Source of the DNA: Flavobacterium sp.
Lineage (GTDB): Bacteria; Bacteroidota; Bacteroidia; Flavobacteriales; Flavobacteriaceae
Direction: 5' to 3'
Length of the DNA stretch: 11,083 nucleotides
NCBI GenBank assembly: GCA_005792865.1
Contig: SXQR01000084.1
Span: 1-11,083, forward strand
Shown: in pieces, positions 6,042 through 11,083 of the stretch
Numbering within the stretch: position 1 is the stretch's first letter
Layout of the letters: each line of letters starts with the position of its first letter
The notes under the pieces: generated by a model
Told to the model about the DNA's origin: nothing
Databases searched by the model: none
The model's input: only the letters and a program-made list of their open reading frames with translations
Position numbers and translations under genes: made by a program

Positions 6042-7304
6042 GTCAAAGCCGATATCCTTCCTGTAATACATCGTATCGAAATGTAGCTTGTCTATGTTTT
6101 GATACGATTTTTTTACGGCCTGCTGGAAATTCTCCCCAAACGAAGTCACGGCCAGCACGCGCCCGCCATTGCTGACGGTAAACCCGTTATCCAACTTTGT
6201 CCCGGCATGGAAGACGATGGAATCCGTGACGTCGCCGACCCCTGATATGACCTTCCCCTTTTGGTAATCGCCGGGATAACCGCCCGATACGATCATCACC
6301 GTTGCGGCGCTGCGCTCGTCGACCAGAAGCGAGGTTTCCCATAGGCTTTGGTTGGCCACGGCCAGGAAAAGTTCCACCAGGTCCGACTTGAGCCGCGGGA
6401 TCACGACCTCGGTTTCGGGATCGCCCATGCGGACATTGTACTCGATGACCATTGGTTCGCCCGCAACTACGATCAGCCCTATAAATATGAACCCGCGGTA
6501 GGCAATTCCGTCTTTTTCAAGCCCCTCCACGGTAGGTTTCACAATCCGGCGCTCAATTTTTTCCATCAGCTCCTCATCGGCAAAGGGAACGGGTGAAATC
6601 GCGCCCATGCCGCCCGTATTGAGTCCGGTGTCACCCTCACCGATGCGCTTGTAATCCTTGGCCGTAGGCAGGATCTTGTAGCTGTGGCCATCGGTCAGGA
6701 CAAAACAGCTCATTTCGATGCCCTTGAGGAATTCCTCGATCACGACTTTGTGGCTCGCCGCGCCAAACTTGCCTTCCAGCATGTCGCGCAGTTCGCGTTC
6801 GGCGTCGCGGATATCATCCAGGATGACAACGCCCTTCCCGGCGGCGAGTCCGTCGGCCTTGAGCACATACGGCGGATTGAGCGTTTTGAGGAAGCCGATG
6901 CCTACCTCCAGGTTTTCCCTGGTAAACCCCTGGTAAGCGGCCGTGGGGATGTGGTGGCGCACCATGAATTGCTTGGCAAATTCCTTGCTGCCTTCCAGCC
7001 TTGCCCCAACCGCCGATGGGCCAATGACGGGGATTTCCTCAAGATGCTGATCGGCGGCAAAAAAGTCAAATATTCCCGCGACCAAAGGATCCTCCGGGCC
7101 CACTACAACCATCCGTACTTCGTTTTTCAGCACGAACGATTTCACGGCCGGAAAATCCAGCGGCGAAAGATCCACGTTCTGGGCAATCGCGGCGGTTCCC
7201 GCATTTCCGGGGGCGACAAAAAGCGTATCGCAAAATTTACTTTGGAGCATCTTCCAGGCCAGCGCGTGTTCACGGCCGCCCGAACCAAGCAGGAGAATAT
7301 TCAT
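6027..7304 (-). CDS. purD: Phosphoribosylamine--glycine ligase (GAR synthetase)
   Basis: PurD joins glycine to 5-phosphoribosylamine with ATP, the second step of purine synthesis, in the cytoplasm. The 425-residue length is standard. It shows the N-terminal GSGGREHAL (8-15 region), the ATP-grasp motif KADGLAAGKGV (149-159), NTGGMGAISP (229-238) and the metal-binding EYNVRMGDPETE (288-299), followed by the C-terminal domain with SGGYPGDYQKG (340-350). All key residues appear intact. I start at ATG 7304, where MNILLLGSGG is the canonical N-terminus. The open frame extends to 7592, but that extension is unconserved and runs antisense through the CapK-type gene. The gene stands alone here, not in a pur operon, which is common in Bacteroidota. 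Very secure. Confidence 0.97.
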   Translation of the reverse strand: MNILLLGSGGREHALAWKMLQSKFCDTLFVAPGNAGTAAIAQNVDLSPLDFPAVKSFVLKNEVRMVVVGPEDPLVAGIFDFFAADQHLEEIPVIGPSAVGARLEGSKEFAKQFMVRHHIPTAAYQGFTRENLEVGIGFLKTLNPPYVLKADGLAAGKGVVILDDIRDAERELRDMLEGKFGAASHKVVIEEFLKGIEMSCFVLTDGHSYKILPTAKDYKRIGEGDTGLNTGGMGAISPVPFADEELMEKIERRIVKPTVEGLEKDGIAYRGFIFIGLIVVAGEPMVIEYNVRMGDPETEVVIPRLKSDLVELFLAVANQSLWETSLLVDERSAATVMIVSGGYPGDYQKGKVISGVGDVTDSIVFHAGTKLDNGFTVSNGGRVLAVTSFGENFQQAVKKSYQNIDKLHFDTMYYRKDIGFDLVQK

Positions 7305-7324
7305 GTCGTAGTTGTTTCGTAGCC

Positions 7325-7332
7325 CAAAAATA
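7325..7332 (-). promoter_or_regulatory. Candidate -7 box for purD
   Basis: The minus strand reads TATTTTTG, an exact TAnnTTTG match, 20 bp upstream of the purD ATG at 7304, predicting a leader of about 14 nt. No TTG is present 17-23 bp further upstream. No purine riboswitch or PurR-like palindrome is evident in the 117 bp gap. Confidence 0.4.
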
Positions 7333-7399
7333 GCCCCTTTCGAGCACTTGCCGAAACTAATTTTCATCCAAAATCCAAAAGCCTCTGACGCGTAAATGT

Positions 7400-7407
7400 T
7401 ACATTTG
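7400..7407 (+). promoter_or_regulatory. Candidate -7 box for the CapK-wecB-GT4 unit
   Basis: TACATTTG matches TAnnTTTG exactly and lies 14 bp before the GTG start at 7422. It would place the transcript start about 8 nt ahead of that codon. No -33 TTG is seen at standard spacing, so the promoter is either weak or activated. Confidence 0.4.
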
Positions 7408-7421
7408 GAAAAAATTTTTAC

Positions 7422-8735
7422 GTGCCGGGCATATTTGACCTTTCGCTTGAACTCAACGGCTTCCCCATCAAAAAGGCGCGGAAGGCACTTGCGCAGATCA
7501 CAGCCGTGCCGGAAGCAGAATTCGGGCGTTTTGACCGCGAACGCCGTGAAGAACTGGTCAAGTTCCACATGGCGCGCAATCAATTTTACCAAAGCCTTGC
7601 CGGTCCCGAATACAACGATTGGGAATCGCTTCCCATCATGACCAAGCGCGACCTACAACGCCCGCTTGCCGAAAGGCTTTCAGACGGTTACCGCACCGGC
7701 GATGTATTTGTCAACAAGACCTCAGGCTCTGGCGGCGACCCGATGGTTTTTGCGAAGGACAAATTTTGCCACGCGATCATCTGGGCCAACATCATGAGAA
7801 GGTTTGCGTGGTACGGCGTGGATTTCAACCGGTCCTACCAGGCGCGTTTTTACGGAATGCCCCTGGATTTCGCAGCCAACGCCAAGCTTCGGGTCAAGGA
7901 TTTCTTCGCGCTCAGGTACAGGTTCAGCATTTTTGACCTCTCGGATGCGGGCCTGGCAAAGATTGTGAACGGGTTCCGATCGAGGAAATTCGACTACATC
8001 AACGGCTACACCAATACCATCGTGCTCCTGGCGAAATACCTGCGGGGCCAAAACCTCGTCCTGAAGGATATCTGCCCAACGCTCAAGCTGTGCATCACGA
8101 CTTCCGAAATGCTCTTTGACGACGACCGGGCGGTGCTTCGGGAATGGCTGGGCGTTCCGATTGTCAATGAATACGGCGCGTCGGAACTGGATGTCATCGC
8201 CTTCGAGCATCCTGACGGACGATGGCTGGTCAATGCTGAAACGACCTTTGTGGAAATTGTGGACGATGCCGGACGGACGTTACCCAATGGAACCGAGGGG
8301 CGCATCATCGTGACCTCGCTGCACAACCGCGCGCACCCCATGATCCGGTATGAGGTGGGCGACCGCGGCGTGCTGGACGAATCTTCAACCTCCAAATTCC
8401 CCGTACTGAAGTCCCTGACCGGCCGCACGAACGACCTTGCCGTTCTCCCGAGCGGAAAGAAACCCGCGGGCATGACGTTCTATTCGATCACGAAAAAACT
8501 CTTTGGCGATCAGGGAAATGTCAAGGAATTCGTGATCCGCCAAGTTAAATTGGATACTTTTGAAATTGTCTATACGAGTGAAATGCCGCTTGATGAACGC
8601 GAGATCCGGCACATCGAAAAGGTGCTGGAACAATACCTCGAACCGGGATTGCACTTTATTTTTATCCGCAAGGAAAGCCTCGAACGCACCCAAAGCGGAA
8701 AGCTCAAACAATTCGTATCGCTGATTAAAACATGA
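7422..8735 (+). CDS. CapK-type (phenylacetate--CoA ligase family) adenylate-forming enzyme
   Basis: This 437-residue protein belongs to the acyl-adenylating ANL superfamily, in the CapK branch found in polysaccharide loci. It shows the nucleotide loop TSGSGGDP (100-107, where most relatives have Thr in the fifth position), EYGASE (250-255), RYEVGDRG (309-316), GRTND (334-338) and a C-terminal SGKLKQF (425-431) holding the likely catalytic Lys. These support carboxylate activation with ATP; the substrate is unreadable. The start is GTG at 7422: MPGIFDLSLELNGFPIKKA matches the N-terminus I expect, and the next in-frame ATG is at codon 50. It is first in a three-gene unit and overlaps wecB by ATGA. 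Context suggests activation of an acyl or amino-acyl group for glycan decoration, rather than phenylacetate catabolism. Family secure, role inferred. Confidence 0.9.
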   Translation: MPGIFDLSLELNGFPIKKARKALAQITAVPEAEFGRFDRERREELVKFHMARNQFYQSLAGPEYNDWESLPIMTKRDLQRPLAERLSDGYRTGDVFVNKTSGSGGDPMVFAKDKFCHAIIWANIMRRFAWYGVDFNRSYQARFYGMPLDFAANAKLRVKDFFALRYRFSIFDLSDAGLAKIVNGFRSRKFDYINGYTNTIVLLAKYLRGQNLVLKDICPTLKLCITTSEMLFDDDRAVLREWLGVPIVNEYGASELDVIAFEHPDGRWLVNAETTFVEIVDDAGRTLPNGTEGRIIVTSLHNRAHPMIRYEVGDRGVLDESSTSKFPVLKSLTGRTNDLAVLPSGKKPAGMTFYSITKKLFGDQGNVKEFVIRQVKLDTFEIVYTSEMPLDEREIRHIEKVLEQYLEPGLHFIFIRKESLERTQSGKLKQFVSLIKT

Positions 8736-9817
8736 AAATAACCATCGTCGCGGGCGCAAGGCCCAATTTCATCAAGATCGCGCCCATCATCCGCGCCATC
8801 GAGGCCCGGGCATCCTCCGGTGCAAAAATTGGTTACCGCCTGGTCCACACCGGCCAGCACTATGACAAAAACCTCAGCGATACATTTTTCACCGAACTCA
8901 ACATTCCGCAGCCGCATGCCAACCTCGAGGTAAAAAGCGGTTCCCAGGCCGCGCAGACAGCCGCCATCATGGTCGCTTTTGAAAATGACCTTGAAGCCCA
9001 TCCCGCCGACCTTGTGCTGGTGGTGGGCGATGTGAACTCCACGATGGCCTGTGCGATCGTGGCCAAGAAGATGAATGTTGCCGTTGCGCATGTCGAGGCG
9101 GGCATCCGGTCAGGCGACATGACCATGCCCGAGGAAATCAACCGCATTGTCACCGACAGCATCACCGATCATTTTTTTACCACCTCTGTCACGGCTTCCC
9201 AAAATTTACTGGCCCACGGTGCCGATAAGGACCACGTGCATTTTGTGGGCAATGTCATGATCGACACGTTGTTGTACAATCAATCGCGGTTTTGCAAACC
9301 CGCCTTCTTTGACGAACAGTCCCTGGAAATAAGGAATTACATCGTGCTGACGCTGCACCGGCCTTCAAACGTTGACGATCCCCTGAACCTAAAAAAGTTG
9401 ATTGCGGGAATCGATTCGCTCGCAAACGGCCGAAAGGTGATCTTTCCCGTCCATCCCCGGACGAGGTCGATGCTTTCCGGGCTGGACATCGTGACCGAAA
9501 ACATATACTACTGTGAGCCGATGGGCTATCTCGAATTCATGTACCTGATAGGCGGAAGCTTTGCCGTCATCACCGATTCGGGTGGACTGAGCGAGGAGAC
9601 GACCGTGCTGGGCATTCCCTGTTTTACGATGCGGGACACGACCGAACGGCCCGAAACGCAGGAAATCGGGACCAATACGCTCGTGGGGACCAGTATTGAA
9701 AACCTGGAACGCCTCTTTACGGAATTCCTGCAAAAACCGCGTCGCACTGCCGGCATTCCCAATCTTTGGGACGGCAAGGCGTCCGAAAGGATTGTGGATA
9801 TTTTGCTTCGGAAATGA
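8732..9817 (+). CDS. wecB: UDP-N-acetylglucosamine 2-epimerase, non-hydrolysing
   Basis: The enzyme interconverts UDP-GlcNAc and UDP-ManNAc in the cytoplasm, supplying ManNAc units for surface glycans. The 361-residue GT-B-like protein has GARPNFIKIAPI (8-19), HTGQHYD (39-45), VVGD (97-100), HVEAGIRSGD (120-129), MPEEINR (132-138), LHRPSNVD (208-215), FPVHPRT (238-244) and TDSGGLSEET (281-290). The acidic catalytic residues equivalent to E. coli Asp95, Glu117 and Glu131 appear present as Asp100, Glu122 and Glu134/135. The block after HVEAGIRS differs from E. coli and reads MTMPEEINR, and SGGLSEE has Ser for the common Gln. A related specificity, such as a diacetamido sugar, therefore cannot be excluded. 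It is coupled by ATGA overlaps to both neighbours. No wecC dehydrogenase lies in the window. Confidence 0.93.
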   Translation: MKITIVAGARPNFIKIAPIIRAIEARASSGAKIGYRLVHTGQHYDKNLSDTFFTELNIPQPHANLEVKSGSQAAQTAAIMVAFENDLEAHPADLVLVVGDVNSTMACAIVAKKMNVAVAHVEAGIRSGDMTMPEEINRIVTDSITDHFFTTSVTASQNLLAHGADKDHVHFVGNVMIDTLLYNQSRFCKPAFFDEQSLEIRNYIVLTLHRPSNVDDPLNLKKLIAGIDSLANGRKVIFPVHPRTRSMLSGLDIVTENIYYCEPMGYLEFMYLIGGSFAVITDSGGLSEETTVLGIPCFTMRDTTERPETQEIGTNTLVGTSIENLERLFTEFLQKPRRTAGIPNLWDGKASERIVDILLRK

Positions 9818-10986
9818 AGGAGATCCTGATTGTTTCCAATTATTATCCGCCCGAGAGGGGCGCCGCCGCCAACCGCATAGGCAGGCTTGCAGCGGGACTG
9901 GCCGCCCGGGGCCACAAAGTCAGCGTGGTTTGCCCGCTCCCAAATTATCCCGAAGGGCGTGTCTTTGAAGGTTTTCGCGGTAAATTTTCGGCATTGGAAG
10001 TAATCGACGGGATTCACGTCAGGCGTCTTTGGATCTACCCAAGCAAAAGCGCCAATCCGGTGGTGAGGATCTTTTCAATTGCCTCATTTGCACTCTGCCT
10101 GAAATTTTACCTCCTCTTTGCCCGATTGCCCAAAACCGTGATTGTCCAGTCGCCGCCGCTGCTGCTGTCCTTCCTGTCCGTTGCCGTGCTGCGGCTCAAG
10201 CGAAGGAAAATCATCCTGAACATTTCGGACCTGTGGCCACTTGCCGCCATTGAACTGGGCGCGCTCAGGGAAAACAGCTTCGGGCACCGGATCGCGCTGA
10301 GGCTGGAAAGGTTCATCTACCAAAGCGCCGATACGGTCATTGGGCAATCGCGTGAAATATTGCAGCACGTCCGGGAGATCAGCCCCGGAAAAGCCGTGCA
10401 CCTCTATCGGAACTTTCCCGCGAAATTCATAATGGAGCGCGGTGAACCATCGCCGAAGATCAGGATATTCTATGCCGGGCTGCTTGGCATAGCGCAAGGC
10501 GTGCTCGAGGCGTGCGAGCACCTGTCACCCAAATCCAATGTCGAGTTCCACATTTTTGGCGACGGCGCCGAGAAAGAGGGCATTCTGAAATTCATTTCAA
10601 CCAGCGGCGCTTCGCACATCTTCTATCACGGCATGGTGCCGCAAAAGGAACTGGCGGCCAGGATCCGGTCTTTTGACATTGCCTTCGTACCGTTGCGGAC
10701 ACGCATCTATGGAAGCGTGCCGTCCAAAATCTTTGAATACGCGGCACAGGGCTTCCCGATCCTTTATTTTGGGGGCGGCGAAGGGGGTGAAATCGTGCGC
10801 GAACTGGATCTTGGATGGGTGGGCGAACCGGCCGATTACAAATCCCTAAACCAAATGCTGGAGGAAATTGCCAAAATGCCACGCGAAACCCTCGAACAAA
10901 AGAAACTTAAGGTTTTTGAGACGGCGCAAAGGGAATTCGACATTGAGGCGCAACTGGATCAATTGATGGCCGAAGCCGCCTTTTAG
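9814..10986 (+). CDS. Glycosyltransferase family 4 (WbuB/WcaI-like)
   Basis: This 390-residue GT-B retaining glycosyltransferase likely acts at the cytoplasmic face of the inner membrane on a lipid-linked sugar. The N-terminal domain has SNYYPPERGAAANR (8-21), typical of the WbuB group, then PLPNYPEGRVF (41-51) and the DLWPLAAIELGAL stretch (139-151). The donor-binding domain has FHIFGDGAEKE (245-255) and VPSKIFEYAAQGFPI (302-316) with the donor-contacting Glu308. The hydrophobic stretch 84-104 could be membrane-associating. I start at ATG 9814, which overlaps the wecB stop as ATGA and matches the family N-terminus; the upstream ATG at 9766 would add 16 residues. WbuB relatives transfer deoxy-aminosugars such as FucNAc. 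With wecB upstream, a ManNAc-type or derived donor is a plausible inference. The stop overlaps the convergent neighbour's stop. Confidence 0.9.
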   Translation: MKEILIVSNYYPPERGAAANRIGRLAAGLAARGHKVSVVCPLPNYPEGRVFEGFRGKFSALEVIDGIHVRRLWIYPSKSANPVVRIFSIASFALCLKFYLLFARLPKTVIVQSPPLLLSFLSVAVLRLKRRKIILNISDLWPLAAIELGALRENSFGHRIALRLERFIYQSADTVIGQSREILQHVREISPGKAVHLYRNFPAKFIMERGEPSPKIRIFYAGLLGIAQGVLEACEHLSPKSNVEFHIFGDGAEKEGILKFISTSGASHIFYHGMVPQKELAARIRSFDIAFVPLRTRIYGSVPSKIFEYAAQGFPILYFGGGEGGEIVRELDLGWVGEPADYKSLNQMLEEIAKMPRETLEQKKLKVFETAQREFDIEAQLDQLMAEAAF

Positions 10987-11083
10987 TAGGCCTTTGCCTC
11001 TCCCTTGAAAATGTTGATAACTGTCTGCAGGATGATTTTCAGGTCAAGGATAAGCGACCAGTTCTCGATGTAGAACACGTCAA
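10983..11083 (-). CDS. Probable undecaprenyl-phosphate sugar phosphotransferase, C-terminal end (partial)
   Basis: Only the last 32 codons are present. The reading DVFYIENWSLILDLKIIL, then QTVINIFKGEAKAY and TAA, closely resembles the C-terminus of WcaJ/CpsE-type polyprenyl glycosylphosphotransferases, where (Y/F)xIENWSxxxDxKII precedes a final KGExAY. Such enzymes attach the first sugar phosphate to undecaprenyl phosphate and begin exopolysaccharide or O-unit synthesis. Placement next to wecB and a glycosyltransferase fits. It converges on the GT4 gene and overlaps it by 4 bp at the stop codons. The call is based on a short fragment but a distinctive one; donor sugar and full architecture lie outside the window. 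Confidence 0.75.
   Translation of the reverse strand, partial: DVFYIENWSLILDLKIILQTVINIFKGEAKAY

Noticed and set aside
6684..7322. 212-codon plus-strand open frame
   Set aside because: Antisense to purD, whose ATP-grasp motifs fix the real frame.
7305..7592. N-terminal extension of purD upstream of ATG 7304
   Set aside because: MNILLLGSGGREHAL is the canonical PurD N-terminus; the extension crosses the promoter gap and runs antisense through the CapK-type gene.
1..11083. Mobile element, CRISPR array, tRNA/rRNA, toxin-antitoxin or phage defence system
   Set aside because: No transposase, integrase, regularly spaced repeats, terminal repeats, cloverleaf or defence-type domains were seen on either strand; nearly all sequence is accounted for by conserved chromosomal genes.

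Overview
This 11 kb window is a dense, ordinary-looking piece of chromosome from a member of the Bacteroidota, most likely a flavobacterium. The evidence is a SprE/PorW-type gliding and type IX secretion lipoprotein, several Bacteroidota-restricted families (DUF4254, DUF6427, DUF6341), and TAnnTTTG boxes, the -7 element of Bacteroidota promoters, just ahead of most divergent gene starts. Coding base composition looks GC-richer than is usual for Flavobacterium. I see no mobile element, RNA gene, CRISPR array or phage gene.

Layout from left to right: (1) 1-1223, minus, the N-terminal part of sprE/porW, starting at TTG and running off the left edge. (2) 1443-2495, plus, a PaaE-like flavin and 2Fe-2S oxidoreductase without its usual oxygenase partners. 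(3) 2492-4136, minus, a two-gene unit: DUF4254, then a family 9 glycosyltransferase. (4) 4196-4849, plus, upp (uracil salvage). (5) 4839-5762, minus, a DUF6427 multi-pass membrane protein. (6) 5811-6041, plus, a small DUF6341 membrane protein. (7) 6027-7304, minus, purD (purine synthesis). (8) 7422-10986, plus, a tightly coupled three-gene unit: a CapK-type adenylate-forming enzyme, the non-hydrolysing UDP-GlcNAc 2-epimerase wecB, and a family 4 glycosyltransferase. Both junctions are ATGA start/stop overlaps. (9) 10983-11083, minus, the last 32 codons of a probable polyprenyl-phosphate sugar-1-phosphate transferase.

Regions 1-7 are housekeeping and envelope genes. Regions 8-9 look like one edge of a surface polysaccharide locus: WecB would supply UDP-ManNAc, the GT4 enzyme would add a sugar to a lipid-linked chain started by the WcaJ-like enzyme, and the CapK-type enzyme could activate an acyl or amino-acyl substituent. 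The glycosyltransferase 9/DUF4254 pair is a second, separate envelope-glycan unit.

The most striking architectural feature is near-strict strand alternation. All four convergent pairs overlap at their stop codons, and all four divergent pairs share short promoter gaps of 48 to 219 bp. The points most worth checking are the DUF4254/glycosyltransferase 9 pair, the coupled CapK-wecB-GT4 unit, the repeat-rich leader of sprE, and the orphan PaaE-like reductase. I did not find convincing evidence of a wholly new system.
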